Origin: Nocardioides zeae
GTDB lineage: Bacteria > Actinomycetota > Actinomycetes > Propionibacteriales > Nocardioidaceae
Reading direction: 5' to 3'
DNA length: 64,000 bases
Assembly (NCBI RefSeq): GCF_030818655.1
Contig: NZ_JAUTAN010000001.1
Coordinates: forward strand, 3,906,001-3,970,000
Part shown: one piece after another, positions 52,539 to 62,529 of the stretch
Layout of the letters: each line of letters starts with the position of its first letter
How positions within the stretch are numbered: the first letter of the stretch is position 1
The notes under the pieces: generated by a model
Seen by the model: the letters and a program-made list of their open reading frames with translations, nothing else
Told to the model about the DNA's origin: nothing
Database searches by the model: none
Made by a program: the position numbers and the translations under genes

Positions 52539-53340
52539 TCAAGCCAGCAACCCGGCTCGGCGCGCGAGCACGACGGCCTCGAGCCGCGTGCCAGCGCCGA
52601 GCTTGGCCATCACGTTCTTCACGTAGCCCTTGACCGTGTGCAGCGTCAGGCCGAGCTCCTCGGCGATGCGGGCGTTGCTCGACCCCAGGGCGACGAGGGC
52701 GAGCACGTCCCGCTCCCGCTCGGTCAGGTGCACGTGGGCGAGGGCCTCGGCGGCGGCCGGTGCCTCGGGGGCCAGGTTGTCGGCCGCGCGCACGAGGGCG
52801 TCGCGGAGCAGCGGGTCGTCGAGGTCGGCGGCGAGGCGACGGAGGTCGGCGTACGTCGCGCGCACCCGTTCCCGCAGCGCCGCGGCCCCGTCGTCGCCGC
52901 CGGTGTCGAGGGCACGGGCCACTGCCAGCTCCTGCTCGAGGGCGCGGGCTTCCGCGGTCAGCACGTCGAGCGTGCGGCCCCCGAGGTCGCCGGGGGAGTG
53001 GAGCGCGCCGTACAGGACCGCGACGGGACGTCGGGCCACACACCACGGGCACGGCCGCCATCGCGTGGAGGCCCTCGGCGGCGATGATCGCGTCGTACCG
53101 GTGGGAGATGGAGCGGCTGCTCAGGTAGTCGGTGAACGCGTGCGCGCGCCCGAGCGCGAGGACGCGGCCGCCGAGGCCGTGGCCCGGTTGCAGCGTCGTG
53201 CCGGCGAGGCGTCCGACCGTGCGGCCCTCGAACCGGTCGAGGGTGACCCGGTCCTCCACCACGGAGCCGGCGAACGCGAGCGAGACGGCGGCGCCGCGGC
53301 GTACCCGCCCCAGCGTCTCGTCGAGCGCACGACCGCTCAT
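52539..53340 (-). pseudogene. GAF-LuxR type regulator, interrupted by one frameshift
   Basis: The first frame starts at the ATG at 53340 (GGAGGT upstream) with a GAF-like part (GAAVSLAFAGSVVEDRVTLDRFEG, TLQPGHGLGGRVLALGRAHAF, AAEGLHAMAAVPVV). The second frame continues as ARRPVAVLYGALHSPGDLGGRT and a LuxR helix-turn-helix (LTERERDVLALVALGSSNARIAEELGLTLHTVKGYVKNVMAKLG). The switch is at 53035-53046, in CCACACACCAC. The total is 3 x 267 + 1 nt. Divergent from the acyl-CoA synthetase, which it may control. Either a real lesion or a sequence error. Confidence 0.85.
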
Positions 53341-53440
53341 CGGACCTCCTCCGGACCCCTCCTCGGAGGGTGGTGGGACGGGACGAGCGCCCGCACCATG
53401 TGACCTCCGTGACACACCGAACGTCATTCTAGGAGGATCC

Positions 53441-54991
53441 GTGACCGCCGTCGCCGCCGATCGCGTCGTTGAGGAGCTGGAGAGCTGGCTGGACGCGTAC
53501 GCCGCCCCCGACGCCTGCGCCGCCACCCTGCTCAACGACGGCCACGCCCCGGACGCCGTGGCCTTCCGCCTCCTCGACGCGGGCTACGGCGAGCGCGTGC
53601 TCACCCACGGCGAGCTGCGCGACCTGTCCTCCCGCCTCGCGACGGGCCTCGCCGAGCGCGGCGTCGGCCGCGGCGACCGGGTGGGCGTGCTCATGGGCAA
53701 GCGGGCGGAGTACGTCGTCACCCTCCTCGCGCTCTGGCGGCTCGGCGCCGTCCTGGTGCCGCTGTTCACCGCCTTCCAGACCGGGGCGATCGAGACGCGC
53801 ACCAGCGGCAGCGGTGCCCGCCTCGTGGTCACCGAGCCTTCGCAGCGCTCGAAGCTCGACCCGATCGCGGGCCTCGACGTGCTCGTGACCGGCGACGAGT
53901 TCGACGCCCTGCTCACCCGCGAGCCGCTCGCCGCGCCGGTCGCGGTCGGTGGCGACGGCCTCCTGGCGATGCTCTTCACGAGCGGTACGACGGGCAAGCC
54001 CAAGGGCGTGCCGATCCCGGTGCGGGCGCTGGCCGCCTTCCGCGCCTACATGCACTTCGGCCTCGACGTGCAGGACGGTGACGTCTTCTGGAACGCCGCC
54101 GACCCGGGCTGGGCCTACGGGCTCTACTACGGGATCCTCGGGCCGCTGGTCGCCGGACGGCCCAACATCCTGCTCGACGCCGGGTTCTCCCCGGACGCCA
54201 CCCGCGAGGTGTTCACGCGCTGCGGCGTCACGAGCTTCGCGGGCGCCCCGACCATGTACCGCGCGATGTCGAAGGACCCGTCCTTCACCGGCTTCTCCCT
54301 GCGCCGGGCCTCGTCGGCGGGCGAGCCGCTGACGCCCGACGTGGTGGCGTGGGGCCGGGACGCGCTCGGCGTCGAGGTGCGCGACCACTACGGCCAGACC
54401 GAGCACGGCATGTGCATCGTCAACGCCTGGCACGACGACGTGCGCGAGCCCGTGCGTACCGGCTCCATGGGCCCGGTCCTGCCGGGGTTCGCCGCCGGCG
54501 TGGTCGACGGCCAGATCGCCCTCGACGTGGAGGGGTCCCCGCTGATGTTCTTCCGCGGCTACCACGACGCCCCGGAGAAGTCCGCGGAGCGGTTCACGCC
54601 GGACGGCCGCTGGTACCTCTCCGGCGACATCGGCCGGGTCGACGAGGACGGCCACTTCTTCTTCGCGTCCCGCGACGACGACGTCATCCTCGCCTCCGGC
54701 TACCGCATCGGGCCCTTCGACGTGGAGAGCGTGCTCGTCACGCACCCCTCGGTCGTCGACGTCGCCGTCGTCGGCAAGCCCGACGAGGTGCGCGGCGAGG
54801 CGGTGACCGCCTACGTCGTGCTCGCCCCCGGCGCGGTGGCCGGTGACGAGCTCGCGGTCGAGCTGCAGCAGCTGGTGCGCAACCAGTACTCCGCCCACGC
54901 CTACCCGCGCGTCGTGCACTTCGTCGAGGAGCTGCCGAAGACGCCCAGCGGGAAGGTGCAGCGCTACCTGCTGCGCCAGCGGCAGGACTGA
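53441..54991 (+). CDS. Acyl-CoA synthetase, ANL superfamily (medium-chain/acetyl-type)
   Basis: 516 aa. The GTG at 53441 lies 4 nt after AGGAGG (53431-53436). AMP-binding motif LFTSGTTGKPKGVPIPV, then NAADPGWAYGLYYGILGPL, DHYGQTEHGM, WYLSGDIGRVDEDGHFFFASRDDDVILASGYRIGPFDVESVL and the C-terminal Lys in LPKTPSGKVQRYLLR. Converts a carboxylic acid, ATP and CoA to acyl-CoA. The ADPGWAYG motif is shared by acetyl-CoA and medium-chain synthetases. It may activate acids made by the nitrile or aldehyde pathways; this link is inferred. A terminator follows. Confidence 0.92.
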   Translation: MTAVAADRVVEELESWLDAYAAPDACAATLLNDGHAPDAVAFRLLDAGYGERVLTHGELRDLSSRLATGLAERGVGRGDRVGVLMGKRAEYVVTLLALWRLGAVLVPLFTAFQTGAIETRTSGSGARLVVTEPSQRSKLDPIAGLDVLVTGDEFDALLTREPLAAPVAVGGDGLLAMLFTSGTTGKPKGVPIPVRALAAFRAYMHFGLDVQDGDVFWNAADPGWAYGLYYGILGPLVAGRPNILLDAGFSPDATREVFTRCGVTSFAGAPTMYRAMSKDPSFTGFSLRRASSAGEPLTPDVVAWGRDALGVEVRDHYGQTEHGMCIVNAWHDDVREPVRTGSMGPVLPGFAAGVVDGQIALDVEGSPLMFFRGYHDAPEKSAERFTPDGRWYLSGDIGRVDEDGHFFFASRDDDVILASGYRIGPFDVESVLVTHPSVVDVAVVGKPDEVRGEAVTAYVVLAPGAVAGDELAVELQQLVRNQYSAHAYPRVVHFVEELPKTPSGKVQRYLLRQRQD

Positions 54992-54994
54992 TCT

Positions 54995-55032
54995 CCCCGG
55001 GTGGTCGGGGCATGGACGCCGGCCACCCGGGG
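54995..55032. terminator. Terminator hairpin of the acyl-CoA synthetase gene
   Basis: CCCCGGGTGGTCGG / CCGGCCACCCGGGG (13 of 14 bp), 10-nt loop, 4 nt after the stop codon. Confidence 0.8.
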
Positions 55033-55069
55033 TGACCAGCGGCGCGATCCGAGCCCAGAACTGTGCGGC

Positions 55070-55102
55070 TGCGACGGTCTCGCCCCGGGCGAGGCTGTCG
55101 CA
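55070..55102. repeat. Inverted repeat 2 of the palindrome cluster
   Basis: TGCGACGGTCTCGCCC / GGGCGAGGCTGTCGCA pair with two mismatches. An outer AACTG/CAGTT step extends the structure. Confidence 0.75.
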
Positions 55103-55181
55103 ACGTCCCAGTTCGTCGGGCGTGTGGTGTCGACCCGGACCGGTGCGGGGAGGGACGACCCTCGACGTCACGGCGCCGCGA

Positions 55182-55238
55182 GTCCTGCGGAACGGGCGCA
55201 GCTCTGCCCGGCAGGCAACTGCATCCGTTCCGCAGGAC
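55182..55238. repeat. Inverted repeat 3 of the palindrome cluster
   Basis: GTCCTGCGGAACGG and its exact complement CCGTTCCGCAGGAC (14 bp) with a 29-nt loop. It ends 12 bp before the pcaDC stop and is followed by GTACGGCGCGGC. Confidence 0.88.
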
Positions 55239-55249
55239 GTACGGCGCGG

Positions 55250-56434
55250 CTAGAGCTCCACGCCGTCGGCCCGCAAGGTCTCCTGGGCGACGCGGAAGGC
55301 GGCTGCGGCGGCGGCCGTGCCGCAGTGCACGGACGCCTGCAGGAAGACCTCGGCCAGCTCCTCCACGGTCAGGCCGTTGCGCAGTGCCGCGCGCACGTGC
55401 GTCGCCAGCTCGTCGTGGTCGCGCTGGGCGACGAGGGTGGAGAGCGCGACCAGGGAGCGCGAGCGACGGTCGAGGCCGGGGCGCGCCCAGACGGAGCCCC
55501 AGGCGTACTGCGTCACCAGGTCGTCGAAGTCCCGCGTGAACGCCGTCGGTGCGGCACCGGCACCGTCGAGGTGGTCGTCGCCCAGCACCTGCCGACGTAC
55601 GACCGCGCCGGCGGCCGCGCGCTGCGACTCGGTGATGACGGCGCCCTGCTTCAGGTGGGCGCGCAGCAGGTCCGCGACCTCGGCGGGGGCCTCCGCGGGG
55701 GCGAGGTGGGCGACGCCGTCGAGCACCACCGTGCGGCCGTCGGCCACCAAGGCGGCGATCGTCTCGAGGTCGGAGGGCGGGGTGGGCTCGTCGGCCGCCC
55801 CGGCCACCGCGAGGACCGGGACGCGGATCGCGCCCAACCGGTCCCGCACGTCGAACGCCGCGAGCGCCTTGCAGACAGCGGCGTAGCCGGCCGTGTCCGT
55901 CTCCTCGAGCGACGCGAGGAGCGCCCGGCCGACCTCCGGCTCGCGCTCGAGGAAGCCGGGGGCGAACCACCGCTTCGCCGAGCCCTCGACCATCGTGGCC
56001 GTGCCGAAGGCCCGCACCATCGCGGCCCTCTCGTGCCAGCCGTCGGGTGTGCCGATCTTCGCGCCGGTGCAGATCAGGGCGGCTGCCGCGACCCGCTCGG
56101 GCGCGTCGAGGAGCAGCTGCAGGCCCACGGCGCCGCCGACCGAGACGCCGGCGTAGACGAACGTCCCGCTCGCCTCGCCGCGCTCCCGCAGGAGGCGCTC
56201 GGCGAAGGCGAGGACGCCCCCGGCCAGCTCCGCCATGGTGAAGCCGTCGGCCGGCGCCGGGCTCGTGCCGTGCCCCGGCAGGTCCCAGCCGACCACGTGG
56301 TGGTCCGCGGCGAGCAGCGCCGCGCTCCGCTCCCAGAGCGCGGTCGCGGAGGTGCCGAGGGACGGGCCGAGCAGCAGCAGAGGGCCGTTGCCGGCCTCGC
56401 TCAGCTCGACGCCGTCGATGACGGGGACGCTCAT
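55250..56434 (-). CDS. pcaDC: 3-oxoadipate enol-lactonase / 4-carboxymuconolactone decarboxylase fusion
   Basis: 394 aa from the ATG at 56434. Residues 1-~260 are an alpha/beta hydrolase: LLLGPSLGTSATALW, VVGWDLPGHGTSPAP, nucleophile elbow AGVSVGGAVG, and a late His in DGVAHLAP. Residues ~270-394 are a PcaC domain: RRQVLGDDHLDGAGAAPTAFTRDFDDLVTQYAWGSVWARPGLDRRSRSLVALSTLVAQRDHDELATHVRAALRNGLT. The fusion is known as PcaL in Streptomyces and Rhodococcus and performs two successive steps of the protocatechuate (beta-ketoadipate) branch. Overlaps pcaB by 4 nt. Confidence 0.93.
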   Translation of the reverse strand: MSVPVIDGVELSEAGNGPLLLLGPSLGTSATALWERSAALLAADHHVVGWDLPGHGTSPAPADGFTMAELAGGVLAFAERLLRERGEASGTFVYAGVSVGGAVGLQLLLDAPERVAAAALICTGAKIGTPDGWHERAAMVRAFGTATMVEGSAKRWFAPGFLEREPEVGRALLASLEETDTAGYAAVCKALAAFDVRDRLGAIRVPVLAVAGAADEPTPPSDLETIAALVADGRTVVLDGVAHLAPAEAPAEVADLLRAHLKQGAVITESQRAAAGAVVRRQVLGDDHLDGAGAAPTAFTRDFDDLVTQYAWGSVWARPGLDRRSRSLVALSTLVAQRDHDELATHVRAALRNGLTVEELAEVFLQASVHCGTAAAAAAFRVAQETLRADGVEL

Positions 56435-57690
56435 GGGCGGGTCCTGTTCTGCACGATCTGGTCGGTGATGCCGAGGTACGACGAGGGGCCGCCGTCATCG
56501 GCAGCATTCTCCCCACCCGTTCCGGCGACCTCGACGAGACCCCGCACGGCGTCGCGCTCGGCCAGCAGCGCACCGGCCGCGCGGGCGCGCTCGCGCATGG
56601 CGACGACGTCGACCTGGAGGCCCGCGACCAGCTCGGACGTGTGCGCCGCGGCGACGACGGTGCGTCGGGCGAGGTCCCGCAGGGTCGCCCACTCGGCGTG
56701 CCACGCGCCGTCCGGCCGCTCGTCGTTGGCGAACGCCGCGGCCGTGTGGAGCGTGCTCGCCAGGCCCGGAGCGGTGATCGCGGCGCGACGTACGAGCACC
56801 GCCAGCACCGGGTTCTGCTTCTGCGGGATCGTGGACGAGCCCCCGCGGCCGGTGCCGAGCGGCTCGGCGACCTCCGCGATCTCGGGGCGCGTCAGGGTGA
56901 GCACGTCCGAGGCGATGCGGCCCATCGCCGAGCTCGCCGTCGCGAGGGCGTCCCCGACGCGCGTCACCGGGAAGCGCGTCGTGTGCCACGGCGCCGCCGG
57001 CACCAGGCCGAGCGCCGCCGCCGTCTCGCGGGCGAGCGCGACGGTCGCGCCCTCCGGGTCCCGGAGGCCGCGACGTCGGGCGAGCTCCACGGTGACGGCG
57101 AGTGTGCCCGCGGCCCCGCCCACCTGCGCCGGGAGCACCGAGTGGGCGAACGCCACCGAGGCCCGCGCGTCCTCGATCCCCGCCAGCCACCCGCTGGCCT
57201 TGAGGCCGAACGTGATGGGGACGGCGTGCTGGGTGAGCGTGCGCCCCACCATCACCGTGCCGCGGTGGGCGCCGGCGAGCGCGTCGAGGGCCTGCGCCTG
57301 GGTGCCGAGCTCGATCTCGAGACGGCGCAGGGCCGTCCCCGCGCACAGCATCAGCGCCGTGTCGACCACGTCCTGGCTGGAGAGGCCCTGGTGGAGCCAC
57401 TGCGCGGTCTCCTCCCGGCCGGCCTCGACGAGCCGGTTGCGGAGCGTCGAGACCAGCGGGATGACGGGGTTCCCCCCGCCCTCCGCGTCGAGGACGATCC
57501 GGGCGACGTCGCCGCCGTCGAGCAGCTCGAGCAGCTCGTCGGCGGTCACGCCGACGCCGCGGGGCGCCAGCCCGTGCGCCACGAGGCCGGCCGACCAGGC
57601 CGCCTCGAGCGCCACCATCCCCTCGAGGAGTGCGGAGTCGGCGAAGAGGGCACCTGCTCGCTCGTCACCCGGCCAGAAGAGGTCGCTCAC
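56431..57690 (-). CDS. pcaB: 3-carboxy-cis,cis-muconate cycloisomerase
   Basis: 419 aa from the GTG at 57690 (GACACT 6 nt upstream; leaderless type). Fumarase-superfamily signature GSSTIPQKQNPVLAVLVRRAA, with HQGLSSQDVVDTALML and GRTLTQHAVPITFGLKASGW. It lactonises carboxymuconate in the protocatechuate pathway. Its stop overlaps the pcaDC start. The other genes of the branch (pcaGH, pcaIJF) are not in the window. The shortened C-terminus relative to succinyl-lyases is normal for PcaB. Confidence 0.92.
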   Translation of the reverse strand: MSDLFWPGDERAGALFADSALLEGMVALEAAWSAGLVAHGLAPRGVGVTADELLELLDGGDVARIVLDAEGGGNPVIPLVSTLRNRLVEAGREETAQWLHQGLSSQDVVDTALMLCAGTALRRLEIELGTQAQALDALAGAHRGTVMVGRTLTQHAVPITFGLKASGWLAGIEDARASVAFAHSVLPAQVGGAAGTLAVTVELARRRGLRDPEGATVALARETAAALGLVPAAPWHTTRFPVTRVGDALATASSAMGRIASDVLTLTRPEIAEVAEPLGTGRGGSSTIPQKQNPVLAVLVRRAAITAPGLASTLHTAAAFANDERPDGAWHAEWATLRDLARRTVVAAAHTSELVAGLQVDVVAMRERARAAGALLAERDAVRGLVEVAGTGGENAADDGGPSSYLGITDQIVQNRTRP

Positions 57691-57696
57691 GCCCCT

Positions 57697-57702
57697 AGTG
57701 TC
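57697..57702 (-). promoter_or_regulatory. Probable -10 box of a leaderless promoter for pcaB
   Basis: GACACT on the minus strand, 6 nt before the GTG at 57690. Confidence 0.35.
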
Positions 57703-57737
57703 CAGGGTGGGCCAGGGCGACCGCACCGGTGCACGAC

Positions 57738-57771
57738 GACGGCCCCGCCTCCCGGAGGAGGCAGGGCCGTC
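57738..57771 (-). terminator. Terminator of the Pro/Gln/Gly-rich protein gene
   Basis: GACGGCCCCGCCTCC / GGAGGCAGGGCCGTC (14 of 15 bp) with a 4-nt loop, 26 bp past the stop at 57797 and upstream of pcaB. Confidence 0.82.
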
Positions 57772-57796
57772 GACGATCGGTCGGACTATCCGGGCG

Positions 57797-59818
57797 TCAC
57801 TGCCGCGGCGGGTCCTGCGGACGCTCGAACTGCGTCGTGTCGCCGCCCGCGGGCGGACGCACGATCGTCTGCTCGCTCGGGTCGTCCTGCGGGGCCGGCG
57901 GCTGCTGGCCGGGCTGGCCCTGCGGAGCACCCCAGGCCTGCTGGCCCTGCTGACCCGGCTGGCCCTGCTGCGGCCACTGCTGGCCGGGCTGGCCCTGGGG
58001 GGCGCCGTAGGGACCGGGCTGGCCCTGGGGGGCGCCGAAGGGACCCGGCTGGCCCTGGGGGGCGCCGTAGGGACCGGGCTGGCCCTGGGGCGCGCCGTAC
58101 GGACCGGGCTGGCCCGGCTGGCCGTAGCCGCCCTGCTGGCCCGGCTGGCCGTAGGGACCCGGCTGGCCGTGCTGGCCGGGCTGCCCCTGCGGGCCGCCGT
58201 ACGCCGCCGCGCCGGCCTGCTGCCCGCCCTGCGGCAGGATCGAGCCGAGCACGTTGCGGATCGACGGCGGAGCCGTCAGCGCCGCGATGGCCAGGCCGGA
58301 GAGGCCGAGCCAGGCGCCGGCCGAGTAGACCGAGAGGCTGTAGCCGTTGAGCGCGTCCGAGCCGTTCAGCACCGCGACGTAGACGATGCCGAGGATGAAG
58401 TTGCCGGCGACCATGCCGAGCACGACGAGACGGCCCTTGCGGGGGTCGGACAGCATCGTCGTCGGGATGATCGCGAGCGCGATCGCGATGATGCCGAAGA
58501 CCAGCGAGACGATCGTCGAGCCGGTGAACCCGTCGGGCCCGAAGTCCTCGGTCTGGAAGTAGATGAGGACCAGGAGCGTGCCGAGGACCGTGAGGCCGAC
58601 GACGGCGGCGTTGACGTAGAGCGCCAGCTTGGCCGCGCCCACCCAGGCCCAGAACGGCTCCTGGGGCGTGGTCGCCCGCTGCACGGGACGCGTCACGAGG
58701 AGGCCGGCGAGCAGGCCGACCGTGAAGAAGGTCGAGCCGGGCACGTTCCAGCCGTGGAGCTCCGCGTCGAAGATCGAGCCGTCCTCGCCGGCGAACATGG
58801 CGGTCACGAGACCCACGAGGAGCAGCGTGGCCAGCACGAGGCGGGCCTCCTCGCTGCGCTTCATGAGCGTGAGGGTCGGCCAGGTGATGGCGACGACGGG
58901 GATGAGGACCGCCACCACGACCAGCGCGGCGAAGGCCAGGAACGGGTCGAAGATCTCGACGTCCTCGGCGAGACCCCAGAAGATGTAGAGCAGGAACGTC
59001 AGCACGGCGAGACCGACGGTCACCCACGCCAGGATCCACGTGGCCTTCCACCAGAGCGCCTCGCCGGTGGCCTGGCCGTTGGTCTCCTCCGAGTGGCGCG
59101 GGGAGATCGCGATGACCGCGCCCGCGAGGGCCAGCGCCACACCGGCGCCGATGCCGCCGTCGAAGCGGTCACCGCCCGAGATGAGCTCGTTGATGATGGC
59201 GGCCAGCACGCTGCCGAGGTACGGCAGCAGCAGCGCGACCTTCGCGAGCGTCACCTGCACCGGCGGGATGGGCAGGACGTTCGACTTGACGAGGTAGGGC
59301 ACCGCGACCGAGAAGATGCCGATGAGAGCGGAGACCCACACCCACCAGCGCTCGGCACCGACGCCGTTGGAGTCCCACAGCGTCCACAGCGGCGCCAGCA
59401 GCAGCAGGAACGCCCCGCCGTCACGCACGTAGTCGCTGATGGGCGTGCCCGCGAACGGGTTCACCTTGGGGACGGAGGGCCGCGGCGGGGCCTGGGGCGC
59501 GCCGTACCCCGGCTGCCCGTAGCCCTGCTGCCCGTACCCCTGCTGGCCGTAGCCCTGCGGCGGGCCCTGGGGGTAGCCACCCTGCTGCGGGTAGCCCGGC
59601 TGCGGGTAGCCGCCCGGCTGGCCCTGCGGCGGCGGAGCGCCCCACGGCTGGCCCTGCTGGCCGGGCTGGCCGCCCGGACCGGGCTGACCCGGCTGGCCGG
59701 GGGGCGGGGGCGGCTGCTGGCCCCAGCCCGGCTGGCCCTGGGGCGCGCCGTACCCGGGAGCACCCGGCTGCGGGGGTTGGCCGCCCTGCTGCGGATAGGG
59801 ATCGGACGGGTTCGACAT
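57797..59818 (-). CDS. Multi-span membrane protein with Pro/Gln/Gly-rich tails on both ends
   Basis: 673 aa from the ATG at 59818 ([16 protein letters not shown]). Residues 2-~145 are low complexity ([38 protein letters not shown]). About twelve membrane spans follow (e.g. [41 protein letters not shown]). Residues ~525-660 are again [14 protein letters not shown] decapeptide repeats. It ends with an acidic tail having [17 protein letters not shown], a possible Thr-phosphorylation/FHA-type patch. No transporter motif is recognised. Such tails occur in actinobacterial envelope and division-site proteins. Function unknown. Confidence 0.78.
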   Translation of the reverse strand: MSNPSDPYPQQGGQPPQPGAPGYGAPQGQPGWGQQPPPPPGQPGQPGPGGQPGQQGQPWGAPPPQGQPGGYPQPGYPQQGGYPQGPPQGYGQQGYGQQGYGQPGYGAPQAPPRPSVPKVNPFAGTPISDYVRDGGAFLLLLAPLWTLWDSNGVGAERWWVWVSALIGIFSVAVPYLVKSNVLPIPPVQVTLAKVALLLPYLGSVLAAIINELISGGDRFDGGIGAGVALALAGAVIAISPRHSEETNGQATGEALWWKATWILAWVTVGLAVLTFLLYIFWGLAEDVEIFDPFLAFAALVVVAVLIPVVAITWPTLTLMKRSEEARLVLATLLLVGLVTAMFAGEDGSIFDAELHGWNVPGSTFFTVGLLAGLLVTRPVQRATTPQEPFWAWVGAAKLALYVNAAVVGLTVLGTLLVLIYFQTEDFGPDGFTGSTIVSLVFGIIAIALAIIPTTMLSDPRKGRLVVLGMVAGNFILGIVYVAVLNGSDALNGYSLSVYSAGAWLGLSGLAIAALTAPPSIRNVLGSILPQGGQQAGAAAYGGPQGQPGQHGQPGPYGQPGQQGGYGQPGQPGPYGAPQGQPGPYGAPQGQPGPFGAPQGQPGPYGAPQGQPGQQWPQQGQPGQQGQQAWGAPQGQPGQQPPAPQDDPSEQTIVRPPAGGDTTQFERPQDPPRQ
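57991..58110. repeat. Four 30-bp tandem repeats coding [14 protein letters not shown] decapeptides
   Basis: Units at 57991, 58021, 58051 and 58081 differ at only a few bases (one codes Phe for Tyr). In frame with the gene at 57797-59818. Confidence 0.93.
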
Positions 59819-59975
59819 TCGAGTGCTCCTCGCATCGACTCGGTGCGGGCCTGGACCCGCAACGTAGCAATTCAGGCACCCCACGACGACGGGTGTCGAC
59901 GCGTGGACCGGCGGGTCCTGCTTCCCCACTTCTCCACGACTTACTCCTGTGGCGGGGCACGGGTGTGGACGGCGA

Positions 59976-59981
59976 TACGAT
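59976..59981 (+). promoter_or_regulatory. -10 box of a leaderless purL promoter
   Basis: TACGAT, then 7 nt, then the GTG at 59989. The -10 box overlaps the alternative ATG at 59980, which argues for the GTG. Confidence 0.55.
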
Positions 59982-59988
59982 GCGGCCC

Positions 59989-62274
59989 GTGACGGACGCT
60001 CCTGCTCCCGCTGAATCCACCTCGGTCCTCGACACCGTCGAGCGCGCGGCGGGCGACCCCGACCGCAGCCAGCCCTGGGCCGACCTCGGTCTCAGGGAGG
60101 ACGAGTACGCACGGATCCGCGAGATCCTCGGCCGGCGTCCGACGTCGAGCGAGCTGGCGATGTACTCGGTGATGTGGAGCGAGCACTGCTCCTACAAGAG
60201 CTCCAAGGTGCACCTGCGCCAGTTCTCCGAGATCCCGCAGGAGACGCGGGCCGGGAAGATGCTCGCCGGCATCGGCGAGAACGCGGGCGTCATCGACATC
60301 GGCCAGGGCTACGCGGTGACGTTCAAGGTGGAGAGCCACAACCACCCGTCCTACGTGGAGCCCCACCAGGGCGCCGCGACCGGCATCGGCGGCATCGTCC
60401 GCGACATCCTCGCCATGGGCGCGCGCCCCGTCGCCGTCATGGACCCGCTGCGCTTCGGCCCGCTCGACGCGGAGGACACGTCCCGCGTCCTGCCCGGCAT
60501 CGTCGAGGGCGTCGGCCACTACGGCAACTGCCTGGGCCTGCCCAACATCGGCGGCGAGGCGGTCTTCGACGCGACGTACCTCGGCAACCCCCTCGTCAAC
60601 GCCCTCTGCGTCGGTGTCCTGCGCCACGAGGACCTCCACCTCGCCAAGGCGAGCGGCGCGGGCAACCAGGTGATCCTGTACGGCGCGCGCACCGGCGGCG
60701 ACGGCATCGGCGGCGTCTCCGTGCTCGCCTCGGAGACGTTCGACGCCGACGGGCCCGCGAAGCGCCCGAGCGTGCAGGTGGGCGACCCGTTCATGGAGAA
60801 GCTGCTCATCGAGTGCACGCTCGAGCTGTTCGCGGCCGGCGTGGTCGCGGGCATCCAGGACCTCGGCGGTGCCGGCCTCTCCTGCGCCACCTCCGAGCTG
60901 GCGAGCGCGGGCGACGGTGGCATGCACGTCGAGCTCGACAAGGTGCTCCTGCGTGACTCCACGCTCGCTCCCGAGGAGATCCTCATGAGCGAGAGCCAGG
61001 AGCGGATGATGGCTGTCGTCGAGCCCGACGACGTCGCCGCGTTCCTCGCGATCTGCGCGAAGTGGGACGTCGAGGCCGTCGTCATCGGCGAGGTCACCGA
61101 TACCGGCCGCCTCGAGATCGACTGGCACGGCGAGCGCGTCGTCGACGTGCCGCCGCGCACCGTCGCGCACGACGGCCCGGTCTACGAGCGCCCCTACGCG
61201 CGCCCCGACTGGCAGGACGGCCTCCAGGCCGACGCCGCCGAGGCGCTCCCGCGGCCGAGCGGCGGCGACGAGCTCCGCGCGACCGTGCTGCGCCTCGTCG
61301 CGTCGCCGAACCTCTGTGACAAGTCGTGGATCACGGACCAGTACGACCGCTACGTGCGCGGCAACACCGTGCTCGCGCAGCCGTCCGACTCCGGCATGGT
61401 GCGCGTCGACGACGAGTCCAACCTCGGTGTCGCGGTCTCCACCGACTGCAACGGCCGGTTCGCCAAGCTCGACCCCTACCTCGGGGCCCAGCTCGCGCTC
61501 GCCGAGTCCTACCGCAACGTCGCGACCGGTGGCGCCGTGCCGCTCGCCGTCTCCGACTGCCTCAACTTCGGCTCGCCCGAGGACCCGGCGGTCATGTGGC
61601 AGTTCGCCGAGGCGTGCCGCGGCCTCAAGGACGCGTGCCTCGAGCTCGGCGTGCCCGTGACCGGCGGCAACGTCAGCCTCTACAACCAGACGGGCGAGAC
61701 GGCGATCCTGCCGACCCCGGTCGTCGCGGTGCTCGGCGTCGTCGAGGACGTCACGCGGCGCACGCCCACCGGCTTCGAGGCCGCCGGGGAGGAGCTCGTG
61801 CTGCTCGGAACGACCCGCGAGGAGCTGTCGGGCTCGGAGTGGGCCCACGTCGTCCACGGCCACCTCGGTGGTCGCCCGCCGGCGCTCGACCTCGCCGGCG
61901 AGCGTCGCCTCGCCGCCCTGCTCGCCGACCTCGTCGGCGTCGCCTCCTCCGCGCACGACCTCTCCGACGCCGGGCTCGCCCAGGCGCTCGCCGAATCGGC
62001 GTTCCACCGGGGCATCGGTGCGACCGTGTCGCTCGCGGAGGTCCACGAGGACCCGTTCGTGGCGCTCTTCGCGGAGTCCACCGGCCGGGTGCTCGTCTCC
62101 GTCTCGGCGGACGCGCTCAACGAGCTGCTCGCCCGGGCGGCGTCGCACGACGTGCCCGCGGCCGTGATCGGTCGCACCGGCGGCGAGGACCTCGTGGTCG
62201 AGGGCCAGTTCACGCTGCCCGTGGCCGAGGCCCGTGCCGCCTGGGTGGCGACGCTGCCGGCGGTCCTGGGCTGA
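59989..62274 (+). CDS. purL: Phosphoribosylformylglycinamidine synthase subunit PurL (small type)
   Basis: 761 aa from the GTG at 59989; ATG at 59980 is the alternative. Bacillus-type PurL, needing PurQ and PurS. Landmarks: [118 protein letters not shown] and [13 protein letters not shown]. It makes FGAM from FGAR, ATP and ammonia in purine synthesis. Full length for the family (about 740). purS/purQ are not in the window. Confidence 0.96.
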   Translation: MTDAPAPAESTSVLDTVERAAGDPDRSQPWADLGLREDEYARIREILGRRPTSSELAMYSVMWSEHCSYKSSKVHLRQFSEIPQETRAGKMLAGIGENAGVIDIGQGYAVTFKVESHNHPSYVEPHQGAATGIGGIVRDILAMGARPVAVMDPLRFGPLDAEDTSRVLPGIVEGVGHYGNCLGLPNIGGEAVFDATYLGNPLVNALCVGVLRHEDLHLAKASGAGNQVILYGARTGGDGIGGVSVLASETFDADGPAKRPSVQVGDPFMEKLLIECTLELFAAGVVAGIQDLGGAGLSCATSELASAGDGGMHVELDKVLLRDSTLAPEEILMSESQERMMAVVEPDDVAAFLAICAKWDVEAVVIGEVTDTGRLEIDWHGERVVDVPPRTVAHDGPVYERPYARPDWQDGLQADAAEALPRPSGGDELRATVLRLVASPNLCDKSWITDQYDRYVRGNTVLAQPSDSGMVRVDDESNLGVAVSTDCNGRFAKLDPYLGAQLALAESYRNVATGGAVPLAVSDCLNFGSPEDPAVMWQFAEACRGLKDACLELGVPVTGGNVSLYNQTGETAILPTPVVAVLGVVEDVTRRTPTGFEAAGEELVLLGTTREELSGSEWAHVVHGHLGGRPPALDLAGERRLAALLADLVGVASSAHDLSDAGLAQALAESAFHRGIGATVSLAEVHEDPFVALFAESTGRVLVSVSADALNELLARAASHDVPAAVIGRTGGEDLVVEGQFTLPVAEARAAWVATLPAVLG

Positions 62275-62294
62275 TCCCGCTTGTCGCCCCACGT

Positions 62295-62300
62295 CACGAT
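62295..62300 (+). promoter_or_regulatory. Probable -10 box for the 68-aa gene
   Basis: CACGAT, 6 nt before the ATG at 62307; leaderless arrangement. Confidence 0.35.
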
Positions 62301-62306
62301 GGGGCC

Positions 62307-62513
62307 ATGAGCGAGCAGAAGCACGACGACCAGCAGTCCGAGGGCCAGGTCTCCGAGGTCAGCGGCATGGACCCCGCCGAGGCCGACACCCCGATCGCGC
62401 CCGACCAGGCCGTCGCGGGCTACCCCGACTCCGAGAGCGGCCACCCCGACGAGGGCCCGGCCGGTCCGAACGCCATCCCCGACCACGAGCACGAGAACAA
62501 GCCGCACGCCTGA
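62307..62513 (+). CDS. Small acidic hypothetical protein, 68 aa
   Basis: Starts MSEQKHDDQQSEGQ and ends DHEHENKPHA. Strongly acidic, rich in Asp, Glu, Pro and His, no hydrophobic core; likely disordered. It sits 32 bp after purL with its own leaderless-type promoter and before a bidirectional terminator. The function is unknown. The codon bias supports it as a real gene. Confidence 0.62.
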   Translation: MSEQKHDDQQSEGQVSEVSGMDPAEADTPIAPDQAVAGYPDSESGHPDEGPAGPNAIPDHEHENKPHA

Positions 62514-62529
62514 CGTCCCCCGTTGCGGG

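Noticed and set aside
55001..59992. 1663-aa plus-strand open frame across pcaDC, pcaB and the membrane protein
   Set aside because: Three well-supported minus-strand genes occupy the region; the translation is low-complexity shadow sequence.
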